Source: T3SED10-260 sp035363255 (GTDB taxonomy: Bacteria > Caldisericota > Caldisericia > UBA6126). Taken from it: a stretch of 48,714 nt of DNA. Below the pieces are notes generated by a model. That model worked only from the letters and a program-made list of their open reading frames with translations. It was not told the origin of the DNA and did not search any database. The stretch is taken from positions 1 through 48,714 of the forward strand of contig DAOSES010000019.1 of assembly GCA_035363255.1 (NCBI GenBank), given 5' to 3'. The position numbers were made by a program, and so were the translations under genes. Below are positions 7,135 to 16,058 of the stretch, piece by piece (positions within the stretch are counted from its first letter, which is position 1; each line of letters opens with the position of its first letter).

Positions 7135-10125
7135 GTGACGATTAAAAAGATTATTTCGTTGTTCGTTGCTTCTGTTCTTTTTTTTCTTACTCTGTCCATT
7201 TCTTCAAATCGAAGTGCTATTTTTTTGTATGCATCTGATAAAGACCCCTTAAGTGTTGAAAATGTAATCGGAGTTTCATCAAAACCAGGTATCTTTAGAA
7301 TGGCCTCACAAGATGGTTCCACTTTCTACCCTCTTTATACCCAGGGTATGGCATCAGACTCCAAAGGCAATATTTATATCTCCGATAGCGGGGAATCTCA
7401 AATTGAAGTTTTTAGCCCAACTCTCAAATCTTTGCGTCATTTTGGATCAATTGGAAACAAAGAAGGTCAATTTCAATACCTTACAGGTTTAAGTATCGAT
7501 GCAAAGGATCAAATTTACGCTGTTGATTCTTACTTAGGACGTATACAAGTATTTAGCAATGAAGGCAAGTATATAAAATCCATCGGTGAAAAGGGACCCA
7601 ATAGCAATCAACTTCACACACCTACTGCTCTAGCTATCAATAAATCCAACGAACTAATTATCACAGATCTTGAAAAGGGTGTAAAAGTTTTTTCCTCAGA
7701 AGGAAAGTTTCTTCGCGATTTTAGTGATGATGAAAAACTTAAACCTGGAAACGAACATGAAGGAGCCATTGGTGTTGCTATAGATCAAAAGGAATTGGTT
7801 TATTTTCTTGTAGCAAGCCCATCTTCCTCTTCTTCTCAAATTTTATGCTTCAATGGAGAAGGCGTTTTCCAAGGGCTTACTGTAGCTAACGGATTTGAGG
7901 ACAATGAACTCACTGGCTTAGCTTCAAGTTTTTCTATCCATGGTAAATACCTATATGTTTCAACTATCAACACGCAAAATGGATCTAAGATTGTAAAACT
8001 AGAATTACCAGACAAAGCAAGTGAATCTGCCAAGTTTATTGACATCATGGCTGATTATCCAAGTGCTGGAATCAAAGACACTAACGTAATCATTCCTTCT
8101 GGAACTCATTATTCTCAAGATCATCTTTATTTTTTGGACGGTATGCTAAATCGTCTCACCAAGATGAATAACTCCAAAGCTGTTGTTGATATCGCACAAT
8201 CTCCTGCGCTGTTGTATGGTTTCCTTTACGGCAACCAATCCAAGCCTGAAGGCTTCATGAGCAATCCACAGGGAGTACGAATTGATAAAGAAGGTAATCT
8301 ATACGTTGCAGATAGCAACTATGGAGATGTAGTAGTTTTTGACCCTCAGGGCGAAGAAATTGCGAGGATGACTCTTGAATCGCAAGGTACTCGTCTATCA
8401 AATCCAGCAGATATTGTGATCGATGAATACGGATTTATCTACATAAGTGACATGCCCAACAATCAAATCCAAGTTTTTGATGAAGATTTCAATTATTGGA
8501 TGACTATTGATGAAGATTTCAACTTTCCTCAAGGTTTATGCATTAACCATGATGGCGATCTTCTTGTTACAAACTCGGGAAACTCAAGTATATCCAAAAT
8601 TGGTATCATGGATGTTATTGATGAAGAAGCTTATAGCATCGACAATTATTACATCCCTGGACAATGGCCAGTCGGAATTTCAGTTGATAGCAACAACAAT
8701 ATGATTGTTGGAGTTACTGGTTCAGATGAAATTCACATACTTGATCAAGATGGCGAACTCATTAACAAAATTGGAAGCACAGGCTCTAAACCTGGCGAAC
8801 TTAGTTCTCCACAAGGAGTTTGGGTAGATGCTGAAAACAACATCTATGTTGCTGAAACTACTAACGGAAGAGTCCAAAAATTCAGTTTTGAGGGTGATCT
8901 GTTGTGGACTTCTGAGCTTCAATGGGCAGGATTAACTTTTATTGCACAAGGTCCTGAAGGGAAGTTGTATGTTTCAGATTGCCTCCATAATACGGTTCTT
9001 GTGATCAACGATGAAACTGCAGTCGCACCTGGAGATCAAACCCCTTCCGTCTCAGAAAGCACCTTTAGACTCTTGCTTCCGAACGAAAATCCTTTAATAG
9101 AAGGCAACCCTTTCTCCCTCCTTCTAAACGCTGAAAAACTTTCATCTCTCCAGTCCATTCTTTTTTCTTTAGAGCTTTCATCAGAAGATCTTCAATTCGT
9201 TGAAGTCCTTGAAGGAGACTTGTTGGAAGACAGCAATTTTGAAATCTCTCAGGTTCTTGCTGATTTTCCTTATGTTGTCTTTTCAATAAGCAAAAAATCG
9301 AATGTGCTGTTAAGTGGTGATGGAAATCTTCTCAAACTCAACTTTATCGCAAAAAAACCAGGTAATTACAGTGTTTCTTTTGATAGTGTGCTTATGTCTG
9401 ATCGTTTTAATAAACCTCTTCAAGCTAAAGAGCTTATTGGTTTAGACTTTAAGGTATCAGAAAAAGACATCACACCGCCCGAGTTAGAGATAGGTACCAT
9501 TCCTGAGACTGTTTACACTGAAGAACTCACCATCAGAGGTTTAACTGAAGCAAAAGCATCGGTAACAATCAACAACGAGCAAGTATCTTTGAATGATAAT
9601 GGCACTTTTATTCACACAATCAAGTTAAAGAAAGGCGAAAATCTTATTGTTATTCTCGCTAAAGATCTTGCTGGAAATGAAAGTAAAAAGGAATTCAAAG
9701 TCATTTTTAAAGATCCTATCATCATCAAACTACAAATTGCTAATACTACTATTTTGATCAACAACAGAGATTCTCAACTTGATGCTGCACCATTTATAGA
9801 CAAGGTATCTGGTCGTACCTTAGTACCCATCCGTGCAATTGTTGAAGCCATTGATGGAAAAATTGGATGGGAGGCTTCTGAACAAAAAGTTACCATACAA
9901 AAAGATGATCTTTCCATTGAGCTTTGGATTGGAAAACCATTAGCTAAAGTAAATGGCAATGAAGTAAAGATTGATCCTGATAAACCAGTCACCCCCCTTA
10001 TAGTAAAAGGACGAACCTTTCTTCCTCTTCGATTTGTGGCTGAAAATCTTGGATTTAAAGTCGATTGGGATGGAGCTACTCAGGTAATAGTACTTACATA
10101 TCCTGACTTAAGCAAAGAAAAATAA
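7135..10125 (+). CDS. secreted NHL-repeat protein with cohesin-like, Ig-like and stalk domains
   Basis: A 996-aa exported protein starting at GTG 7135 after GGAAGGAG. After a signal peptide it has many NHL-type beta-propeller repeats, in two blocks at about residues 55-235 and 370-635. Typical units read GxxxDxxGNIYVADS followed by VQxFSxxGE. A cohesin-like domain follows (about 643-778), then an Ig-like domain with a DLAGNES signature (about 782-860). Last is a copper-amine-oxidase-N/stalk domain (about 862-990) with GRTLVPIRAI and GRTFLPLRFVAENLGF. No catalytic site is visible; propellers of this type are usually scaffolds or ligand binders. It sits one base behind the dockerin-bearing protease, so it may display that protease through its cohesin-like domain (inference). 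A terminator follows. Confidence 0.9.
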   Translation: MTIKKIISLFVASVLFFLTLSISSNRSAIFLYASDKDPLSVENVIGVSSKPGIFRMASQDGSTFYPLYTQGMASDSKGNIYISDSGESQIEVFSPTLKSLRHFGSIGNKEGQFQYLTGLSIDAKDQIYAVDSYLGRIQVFSNEGKYIKSIGEKGPNSNQLHTPTALAINKSNELIITDLEKGVKVFSSEGKFLRDFSDDEKLKPGNEHEGAIGVAIDQKELVYFLVASPSSSSSQILCFNGEGVFQGLTVANGFEDNELTGLASSFSIHGKYLYVSTINTQNGSKIVKLELPDKASESAKFIDIMADYPSAGIKDTNVIIPSGTHYSQDHLYFLDGMLNRLTKMNNSKAVVDIAQSPALLYGFLYGNQSKPEGFMSNPQGVRIDKEGNLYVADSNYGDVVVFDPQGEEIARMTLESQGTRLSNPADIVIDEYGFIYISDMPNNQIQVFDEDFNYWMTIDEDFNFPQGLCINHDGDLLVTNSGNSSISKIGIMDVIDEEAYSIDNYYIPGQWPVGISVDSNNNMIVGVTGSDEIHILDQDGELINKIGSTGSKPGELSSPQGVWVDAENNIYVAETTNGRVQKFSFEGDLLWTSELQWAGLTFIAQGPEGKLYVSDCLHNTVLVINDETAVAPGDQTPSVSESTFRLLLPNENPLIEGNPFSLLLNAEKLSSLQSILFSLELSSEDLQFVEVLEGDLLEDSNFEISQVLADFPYVVFSISKKSNVLLSGDGNLLKLNFIAKKPGNYSVSFDSVLMSDRFNKPLQAKELIGLDFKVSEKDITPPELEIGTIPETVYTEELTIRGLTEAKASVTINNEQVSLNDNGTFIHTIKLKKGENLIVILAKDLAGNESKKEFKVIFKDPIIIKLQIANTTILINNRDSQLDAAPFIDKVSGRTLVPIRAIVEAIDGKIGWEASEQKVTIQKDDLSIELWIGKPLAKVNGNEVKIDPDKPVTPLIVKGRTFLPLRFVAENLGFKVDWDGATQVIVLTYPDLSKEK

Positions 10126-10153
10126 CCTCTACATATAAGTGCTAGTGCCATCT

Positions 10154-10190
10154 AAAAACCCCTGAGCCTTCTAAGACTCAGGGGTTTTTT
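10154..10190. terminator. intrinsic terminator between convergent genes
   Basis: AAAAACCCCTGAG pairs with CTCAGGGGTTTTTT around a short loop that can itself pair CTT with AAG. A run of six T follows on the plus strand. The stem also has a run of A on its left, so it can serve the minus-strand nnr gene ending at 10193. Likely bidirectional. Confidence 0.92.
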
Positions 10191-10192
10191 CT

Positions 10193-11749
10193 TTAATCTG
10201 ATATCACGGAAAAAGCTGAAGGAATCGAACTAATGATATCACTTGCCAGTGAGCTCCACATAGTTTTACTTTTTGAAGCAATATCTCCTGCCAGACTATG
10301 CAATGTGGTGCCTAAAATAGCTGCATTGTGAGAACCTAACGATTGACACATCAAAGCACTTATAACTCCAGCAAGCACGTCTCCTGAGCCAGCTGTCGCC
10401 ATTCCAGGATTACCAAAATATTGAATAAAAGGAGTTTGATCCTTGCTAGCTACGACAGTGGAAGCTGATTTTAATACAAGGGTGCAGTTCCAAAGGTCAG
10501 CATAATACTGGGCGGTTGATAGCAAATTGCATTTTATTTTTTCTAAGCTTAATCCAGTGAGAAATGACATTTCACCAAGATGTGGAGTTAAAATCAGTTC
10601 TGAGGGATGAGAAAACTGATGGATTAAATCTTTTATTGCATATAGACCATCCGCATCAATTACAATCTTACCCTTCCATTTTAAATAAAACTGCTTTACA
10701 AGATCGAGACTAGATTCATTTCTCCCAAGACCGGGGCCAATGCATAAAATAGAGGAAGTATTGTTTAAATGAGAGCATAAATCATCGTACACTGAATTTG
10801 AAGTAGCTGTTTGAAGATTTATTGGCATATGAATGCATTCAACGGGAAGTGATGATTGAGAATTGAGATTTGAGGGATAGATTGCAAAAACTTTTCCAGC
10901 TCCAGATGTTAATGCTGAGGATGCAGCTAACGATAAGGCACCTGGATAATTAACAGATCCACCAAAGATAAAAACTGATCCATAGCTACCTTTATGAGAA
11001 TCCTGTAGGCGTAAAGGTAGAAGAATAGAAGATTCTTTTGCAGAAAAAAAACTCAGTGCTTTTTGATACTTTTGTAACAATAAAGTCTGAATTCCAATAG
11101 ATCTTACAACTAACCGACCTGTGTGTTCTTTGCCAGGATACAAACAATGAGCTATTTTTGGCACTGAAAAAGTAATTGTTTTAAAAGCTTTTATAGCAAC
11201 ATTCATAACACATGCCGTATCGGTGTGTATTCCTGAAGGCATATCAATTGAATACACAGGCACTGACAATGTATTGATTAGATTGATGATTTCAAGAAAG
11301 TAATCATGAATAAGTGAATTCAAACCAACGCCAAAGATAGCATCTAAAATCAAGCAGATATGATTTTGTTGGAAATCAAGCAATATGTCATCTATTGAAG
11401 GTAACTCCCGTAAAACCATTTTTTCGGGGTATTTCTGTGAGATAGTTTGTAGAGACAAAAAGTTGTGCTTGGCTGCTCCGTGATACAAAGAAGGGTCGCG
11501 AAGAATATAACAGAAAACCTTCCAATCATTACAAAACAAAAGACGGGCTGTTGCCAACCCGTCTCCTCCATTATTACCAGGTCCACAGAATACTGCAATT
11601 TCAGGTTGATTTTCATTCGTAAAATCAGCCTGAATGAGATCTGCTGTTACTTTGGCAGCCAATTCCATGAGCTGGAGCGTATCCACTCCCAACTCGTTTA
11701 GCAAGTCAATGTCGCATTGTTTGCTGGATTGGCTGTCGTGCAAAATCAT
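10193..11749 (-). CDS. nnr: bifunctional NAD(P)H-hydrate epimerase / ADP-dependent NAD(P)H-hydrate dehydratase
   Basis: Cytosolic repair enzyme for hydrated NAD(P)H. The N-terminal YjeF_N half (about 1-210) epimerises R- to S-NADHX and shows CGPGNNGGDG, DAIFGVG and DMPSGIHTD. The C-terminal ribokinase-like half (about 235-518) removes water using ADP and shows GSVFIFGGS, GPGLGR, DADGL, LTPHLGEM and the anion-hole motif AGSGDVLAG. At 518 aa it has the normal length of the fused form. Its ATG lies one base after the argF stop, so it is the last gene of the rplU-GTPase-argF-nnr run. Confidence 0.95.
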   Translation of the reverse strand: MILHDSQSSKQCDIDLLNELGVDTLQLMELAAKVTADLIQADFTNENQPEIAVFCGPGNNGGDGLATARLLFCNDWKVFCYILRDPSLYHGAAKHNFLSLQTISQKYPEKMVLRELPSIDDILLDFQQNHICLILDAIFGVGLNSLIHDYFLEIINLINTLSVPVYSIDMPSGIHTDTACVMNVAIKAFKTITFSVPKIAHCLYPGKEHTGRLVVRSIGIQTLLLQKYQKALSFFSAKESSILLPLRLQDSHKGSYGSVFIFGGSVNYPGALSLAASSALTSGAGKVFAIYPSNLNSQSSLPVECIHMPINLQTATSNSVYDDLCSHLNNTSSILCIGPGLGRNESSLDLVKQFYLKWKGKIVIDADGLYAIKDLIHQFSHPSELILTPHLGEMSFLTGLSLEKIKCNLLSTAQYYADLWNCTLVLKSASTVVASKDQTPFIQYFGNPGMATAGSGDVLAGVISALMCQSLGSHNAAILGTTLHSLAGDIASKSKTMWSSLASDIISSIPSAFSVISD

Positions 11750-11750
11750 A

Positions 11751-12686
11751 TCAAGCCATCAATAGTGCCATGATTGCTTTCTGTGCGTGTAAGCGATTTT
11801 CTGCTTCATCAAAGACCACGGATTGAACACTGTCCACAACTTCATCGGTAATTTCTTCACCACGATGAGCGGGAAGACAGTGTAAAACCATGGCATGATT
11901 TGGAGCTTTACTCATTAACTGTGAGTTAACTTGATATGGAGCAAAAATTTTTTTTCGTTCTTCAGCTTCCTTTTCTTGACCCATGGAAGCCCAGACATCA
12001 GTGTAGATGAAATCAGCATCGCGAACAGCTTCTACGGGGTCCGATGTGAGTTTGAAGGTAGATCCAGTGACCGGTGCATCCTGATTATACCAGGCCATTA
12101 TTTCTTTATTAGGTTCGTAGCCACGTGGAGAACATATCGTCATATGCACGCCAGTTTTAGCGGATGCCATCATAAGCGAGTTGCTAACATTATTGCTATC
12201 TCCGATATAAACAAGACGCAAACCTTTCAGAAAGCCTCTTTTCTCGTACATGGTATAAAAATCTGCGACTGCCTGACAAGGATGTAGAAAATCGGAGAGC
12301 CCGTTAATAACGGGAACAGAGCTATACTTTGCAAGGTCAAGAATATCTTGATGCTTAAAAACACGAGCCATGATACCATCAACATATCTACAAAGCACGC
12401 TGGCGGTATCTCCAATAGTTTCACCACGGTTAAGTTGAATGTCGTTATTGCTTAAGAAAAGAGCATTACCACCCATTTGGTTCATTCCAATTTCAAAAGA
12501 AACTCGGGTACGAGTGGATGATTTTTGAAAAATCATGGCTAGATTTTTGTCTTTTAAGATATGACGTCTAATACCCATGCGTTCTTCAATTTTAAGTATC
12601 TTGGTGGTATCAAAGATCAGTTGGATTTCTTCGCAAGAAAAATCATGGATAGATACAAAATCTCTGCCTTTTAAACTTTTGGACAT
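11751..12686 (-). CDS. argF: ornithine carbamoyltransferase
   Basis: Transfers carbamoyl phosphate to ornithine to give citrulline (arginine synthesis), or the reverse in fermentative arginine catabolism. The 311-aa protein has the carbamoyl-phosphate motif STRTR at 57-61, HPCQ at 135-138 and HCLPAHRGEEI near 268, which is the ornithine-type signature rather than aspartate-type. It starts 11 bases after the upstream GTPase gene, whose stop overlaps the AGGGAG site. No arginine deiminase, carbamate kinase or other arg gene is nearby, so direction of use is undecided. The symbol argF/arcB is by family only. Confidence 0.94.
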   Translation of the reverse strand: MSKSLKGRDFVSIHDFSCEEIQLIFDTTKILKIEERMGIRRHILKDKNLAMIFQKSSTRTRVSFEIGMNQMGGNALFLSNNDIQLNRGETIGDTASVLCRYVDGIMARVFKHQDILDLAKYSSVPVINGLSDFLHPCQAVADFYTMYEKRGFLKGLRLVYIGDSNNVSNSLMMASAKTGVHMTICSPRGYEPNKEIMAWYNQDAPVTGSTFKLTSDPVEAVRDADFIYTDVWASMGQEKEAEERKKIFAPYQVNSQLMSKAPNHAMVLHCLPAHRGEEITDEVVDSVQSVVFDEAENRLHAQKAIMALLMA

Positions 12687-12697
12687 GTTTTTACTCC

Positions 12698-14011
12698 CTA
12701 TTTTCCAAATTTTTCTCTTAGAATGCTTTCAAGAGTGGGTTGTCCAATTTCCTGAACTTCGCATTGAGTAGTAACACAAGGTTTATTAATAGGAAAAAGT
12801 CTTCGAAGGTCTACTGGAGTACCAAATACAACAGCATCAACATCAGCATTATTGATAGTGGCTGCGAGGTCTTTGGTCTGCTCTTTGCTGTAACCGAGAG
12901 CCGGGACAATATTATCCATATGGGGATACAACTCATATGATTCTTTAATATCGCCTACTGCAAAAGGTCTCGGATCGACAATTTCAGCGCCATACTTTCT
13001 AGCAGCGATATAGCCTTCGTCATAGGGAAGCTCACCATGGGTGACTGTGGGGCCATCTTCAATGACCAGCACACGTTTACCTTTGATAATTTCTGGATGA
13101 TCCACCAAGGGAGGGCAAGTTGCATCAATGATAATAGCACCTGGATTAACTTCACGAATGTTGTCACGAACTATATCAATATCTTCCGGACAGGCATTTT
13201 CCTGTTTGTTGATAATAACGATATCAGCCATATGTATATTGGTTTCTCCAGGATAATAACTCAATTCATGGTAAGGCCTTGTGGCATCTGCAACAACAAT
13301 TTTCAAATCCGATTTATAAAAAGGAGTGTCGTTGTTTCCGCCATCCCAAAGGATAATTTCAGCTTCAGTTTCAGCTTGTCGGAGTATTTTTTCATAATCC
13401 ACGCCAGCATATATAACGGCTCCCATTTTGACATAAGGCTCATACTCTTCCATTTCTTCAATGGTGCATTCATGTTTGTCAAGATCTTCCAATGTGGCAA
13501 AACGTTGCACAGCCTGCTTTTCAAGATCACCATAGGGCATGGGGTGGCGGATAGTAATCACTTTTAACCCGAGTTTCTGGAGGATTTTTACCACAGGAAT
13601 GCTGGTTTCACTTTTTCCGCATCCAGTTCGAACTCCGCAAACAGAAATAAGCGGTTTGGTGGATGCTATAGAGGTTTTATCATAACCCATGAGCCAAAAA
13701 TCTGGCCCAAGAGCATTGACAAGAGACGCTTTGTTCATAACTGCTTCATGGGGTTGATCAGAATAAGCAAAAACTATCACGTCAATAGCCTGTTCTTTTA
13801 TAAATGCCGGCATCTCTTTTTCTTCGATAATGGGAATACCTTGAGGATACAGGGATCCTGCAAGACCAGAGGGATACTTTCTGCCAGAAATATTCGGGAT
13901 CTGAGCAGCTGTAAAAGCTTTTACTTCGTAATCTTCATTGTCTCTGAAAAAGACATTAAAATTATGAAAATCACGACCAGCAGCACCCATAATAATAACA
14001 TTGCGTTTCAT
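12698..14011 (-). CDS. COG2403-type GTPase, cyclic 2,3-diphosphoglycerate synthetase-like
   Basis: A 437-aa P-loop protein with a Rossmann-like start (VIIMGAAGRDF, residues 5-15) and a Walker A, GVRTGCGKS, at 126-134. Later come a WDGGNNDTPF segment, the likely base-recognition INKQE, and the conserved DGPTVTHGE. This layout fits the bacterial and archaeal family usually annotated as cyclic 2,3-diphosphoglycerate synthetase or predicted GTPase. The bacterial function is largely untested. It lies between rplU and argF in one run, each gene with its own AGGAGG-like site. Next to a carbamoyltransferase, a role with a phosphorylated metabolite is conceivable but is inference only. An antisense open frame at 13037-13567 is a shadow. 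Confidence 0.85.
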   Translation of the reverse strand: MKRNVIIMGAAGRDFHNFNVFFRDNEDYEVKAFTAAQIPNISGRKYPSGLAGSLYPQGIPIIEEKEMPAFIKEQAIDVIVFAYSDQPHEAVMNKASLVNALGPDFWLMGYDKTSIASTKPLISVCGVRTGCGKSETSIPVVKILQKLGLKVITIRHPMPYGDLEKQAVQRFATLEDLDKHECTIEEMEEYEPYVKMGAVIYAGVDYEKILRQAETEAEIILWDGGNNDTPFYKSDLKIVVADATRPYHELSYYPGETNIHMADIVIINKQENACPEDIDIVRDNIREVNPGAIIIDATCPPLVDHPEIIKGKRVLVIEDGPTVTHGELPYDEGYIAARKYGAEIVDPRPFAVGDIKESYELYPHMDNIVPALGYSKEQTKDLAATINNADVDAVVFGTPVDLRRLFPINKPCVTTQCEVQEIGQPTLESILREKFGK

Positions 14012-14017
14012 AAAATC

Positions 14018-14329
14018 TTACCTCCTGGATATTTTTTCTATTCGCACTTCCGAAAAAAACTGTCGATGCCCTTTACGACGATGTTCATTGGTTTTGTTGC
14101 GATAGGTAAATACCACAATTTTTTTTGCTTTAGCTGTTCGTAGTACTTTGGCCATGACCTGATACTTTGATAGCTGTTCTGCTGACAACTCCATTTGATC
14201 GTTGTCGCTGATTAACAAGGGCTTGAGTTCAATTTCCTGACCAGGTTCATGTTCAACTTTTTCAATTCTTAGCACATCACCTTCATGAACCTTATACTGC
14301 TTGCCTCCAGCGGATACCACTGCAAACAT
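14018..14329 (-). CDS. rplU: 50S ribosomal protein L21
   Basis: Ribosomal protein binding 23S rRNA, 103 aa, the standard size. It opens with FAVVSAGGKQYKV, the L21 signature, and ends with the basic RRKGHRQFFSEVRI segment. A strong GGAGGTGG site precedes the ATG. The usual L27 partner (rpmA) does not follow; instead the next gene, six bases on, is the COG2403 GTPase. A near-perfect promoter lies upstream at 14384-14412. Confidence 0.96.
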   Translation of the reverse strand: MFAVVSAGGKQYKVHEGDVLRIEKVEHEPGQEIELKPLLISDNDQMELSAEQLSKYQVMAKVLRTAKAKKIVVFTYRNKTNEHRRKGHRQFFSEVRIEKISRR

Positions 14330-14383
14330 GCGCCCACCTCCTTATATATACTTCATTCTAAATTCACAATTTGCCAACCTAAT

Positions 14384-14412
14384 ATGATATAAAAGTAAAA
14401 GTACCATGTCAA
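14384..14412 (-). promoter_or_regulatory. promoter of the rplU operon
   Basis: On the minus strand TTGACA (14412-14407) is followed after exactly 17 bases by TATCAT (14389-14384). That is a perfect -35 and a 5/6 -10. The start point would lie about 50 bases before the rplU ATG. The -35 element physically overlaps the candidate -35 of the divergent ridA promoter. Confidence 0.7.
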
Positions 14413-14435
14413 ATAAGCTTTTTGTCCTTTATAAT
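14406..14435 (+). promoter_or_regulatory. promoter of ridA
   Basis: TATAAT at 14430-14435 is a perfect -10. ATGTCA at 14406-14411 (4/6, spacing 18) can serve as the -35, on the same bases used by the divergent rplU promoter. The ATG of ridA is 36 bases after the -10, with AGGAG at 14463-14467. Confidence 0.5.
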
Positions 14436-14471
14436 AAATAACACAAATCAATTTAAATAATAGGAGAAGAA

Positions 14472-14855
14472 ATGAAAAAAGAAGTTATTATAACTGAAAA
14501 AGCCCCCAAAGCCCTTGGACCCTACTCCCAAGCAATTATAGCTGGTTCATGGCTTTTTATCTCAGGTCAGGGTGCTATTGATCCTCAAACTCAGATCTAT
14601 ACTCCCATGAGCATCAAAGAAGAAACTCGGTTAGCATTAAACAACTTAAAAGCCATCGTAGAGCACGCTGGAGCATCACTTGAGAATGTAGTAAAAACAA
14701 CAATTTTCCTCGAAGATATGAATGATTTTCAAGAATTCAACAAGATCTATGCAGAGTATTTCACGCAAAATCCTCCAGCTAGAAGCACAATTCAAGCTGC
14801 AAAACTTCCAAAAGGATTCAAAGTAGAGATAGAAGCAATTGTGTTAATAGCTTAA
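14472..14855 (+). CDS. ridA: RidA family reactive enamine/imine deaminase
   Basis: Small cytosolic YjgF/YER057c/UK114 protein, 127 aa, which hydrolyses reactive enamines and imines made by PLP enzymes such as serine/threonine dehydratase. The key substrate-binding Arg is R104 in PPARSTIQAAKLPKG, and the C-terminal acidic pair falls in VEIEAI (E119/E121). SGQGAIDP and VVKTTIFLEDM are family hallmarks. Monocistronic, with its own promoter. Its end overlaps the convergent NusG-domain gene by 12 bases. Confidence 0.95.
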   Translation: MKKEVIITEKAPKALGPYSQAIIAGSWLFISGQGAIDPQTQIYTPMSIKEETRLALNNLKAIVEHAGASLENVVKTTIFLEDMNDFQEFNKIYAEYFTQNPPARSTIQAAKLPKGFKVEIEAIVLIA

Positions 14856-15212
14856 CCAGATTCCTCCTATCCTATTTTTTTGCTGAATAATCCTTAGCAT
14901 AACCCCATTGGGAGCGCAAATTATAAGTTGTCCCTTTTTGTTTATCTTGCCCGTTTTAACACAGATCTTATCTGGACAGCTTGATTCTCTCACATAAGCT
15001 TCTCTCTTCTCAAGCACAACAGTTAAGCTTCCTTGCTTGGTTTTTATTGGAATAACACGATTTTTATTCATTGGCCAAACCATACGTTCATTTTCAGTAA
15101 GGATTTCTAGTTTAAGTTCATGCTTTGAAAAAAAACTTGAAAAGTTATAAAAATAATATCCCAAACCAAGAAAAGAAACTGAAACAACTAATACTAAAAG
15201 CTTACTTTTCAT
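14844..15212 (-). CDS. NusG domain II-containing membrane-anchored protein
   Basis: A 122-aa protein with one N-terminal hydrophobic segment (about 4-22) that may be a signal anchor. A beta domain follows, resembling the NusG domain II family (DUF1312): RESSCPDKICVKTG and GQLIICAPNGVMLRI. No NGN transcription-factor domain is present, so it is not the elongation factor. Proteins of this kind are found outside the cytoplasm in anaerobic Bacillota and relatives, function unknown. Its ATG shares bases with the ispE stop (ATGA), so the genes are translationally coupled. It is the last gene of the long minus-strand run. Confidence 0.82.
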   Translation of the reverse strand: MKSKLLVLVVSVSFLGLGYYFYNFSSFFSKHELKLEILTENERMVWPMNKNRVIPIKTKQGSLTVVLEKREAYVRESSCPDKICVKTGKINKKGQLIICAPNGVMLRIIQQKNRIGGIWLSY

Positions 15213-16057
15213 CAGCTAATGATTTTAGCAAGTCTAACCGAGGTATATTTCTTAGTTAAAATTTCACTAGCCTTTTCAGCTTTTTCAAGACTGTCATACA
15301 TTCCAAAGCAGGACGAGCCGCTTCCTGACATTGACGAATCGTTTGCACCACTATTTTTTAAATCTTGAAGTAAATCAGCTATCAAAGGTTGCAATGAAAT
15401 TGCTGGTAATATAAGGTCGTTGTGTAAGGGGAATAAGTCATGCTCGAAAGATCTAATCGTTTCAGCCTCAAAATCGTGTTGGAAATGGATCAGTTCATCA
15501 TATTTTTTAAAAACTTCCGCTGTTGATAGAAAGATGCCAGGAGTTACCAATACTATCCACCAATTTTGAAGTTTCAAATCTAAAAACTTAATCAACTCTC
15601 CAATTCCTTCAACGACGGCAGTTTTACCATACAGAAAAAAAGGGACATCAGAGCCTAAATCTAAAGCAATTCTTAAAAGTTGTTCATGACTATATAGTGG
15701 AAAAAAATGGTTGAAAAAGAGTAAAGCTTGTGCGGCATTGCTTGATCCTCCACCCAAACCCGATCCAGGAGGAATGTGCTTGTTAATTGAAACTTTTAAT
15801 GCAGGCATAGATTCATTTTGTTGGCAGAACTTGGCGTAGGCTCTTGATATAAGGTTGTTTTTTCCGATTTGTTGGAAATTTGGAACAAAATCAGTGTCTA
15901 TATGATGGTATTGGTCAGGTAAAAACTCAAAACATAACTCGTCGAAAAAATTGATTGTAACATTCAGCATCTGCAATGTATGAAAATGAGAACATTTTCC
16001 TGTAACATGGAGATGTAAATTCAATTTGGCAGGAGATAAACATTTATGTAATTGCAT
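15212..16057 (-). CDS. ispE: 4-diphosphocytidyl-2-C-methyl-D-erythritol kinase
   Basis: GHMP-family kinase of the MEP isoprenoid pathway that phosphorylates CDP-ME. At 281 aa it has family length. It shows the substrate lysine in SPAKLNLHLHV (K11), the ATP-binding loop PPGSGLGGGSSNAA at 96-109, the catalytic Asp in LGSDVPFFL and the C-terminal SGSGSSCFG loop. One base separates it from rsmA upstream. rsmA-ispE proximity is a classic arrangement in Bacillota. Confidence 0.96.
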   Translation of the reverse strand: MQLHKCLSPAKLNLHLHVTGKCSHFHTLQMLNVTINFFDELCFEFLPDQYHHIDTDFVPNFQQIGKNNLISRAYAKFCQQNESMPALKVSINKHIPPGSGLGGGSSNAAQALLFFNHFFPLYSHEQLLRIALDLGSDVPFFLYGKTAVVEGIGELIKFLDLKLQNWWIVLVTPGIFLSTAEVFKKYDELIHFQHDFEAETIRSFEHDLFPLHNDLILPAISLQPLIADLLQDLKNSGANDSSMSGSGSSCFGMYDSLEKAEKASEILTKKYTSVRLAKIIS

Positions 16058-16058
16058 G

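Noticed and set aside
11931..12287. 118-aa plus-strand frame opposite argF
   Set aside because: Lies wholly within conserved argF on the other strand; no independent support.
13037..13567. 176-aa plus-strand frame inside the COG2403 GTPase gene
   Set aside because: Antisense shadow of a well-conserved coding region; composition rich in Phe/Asn/His and no ribosome binding site.
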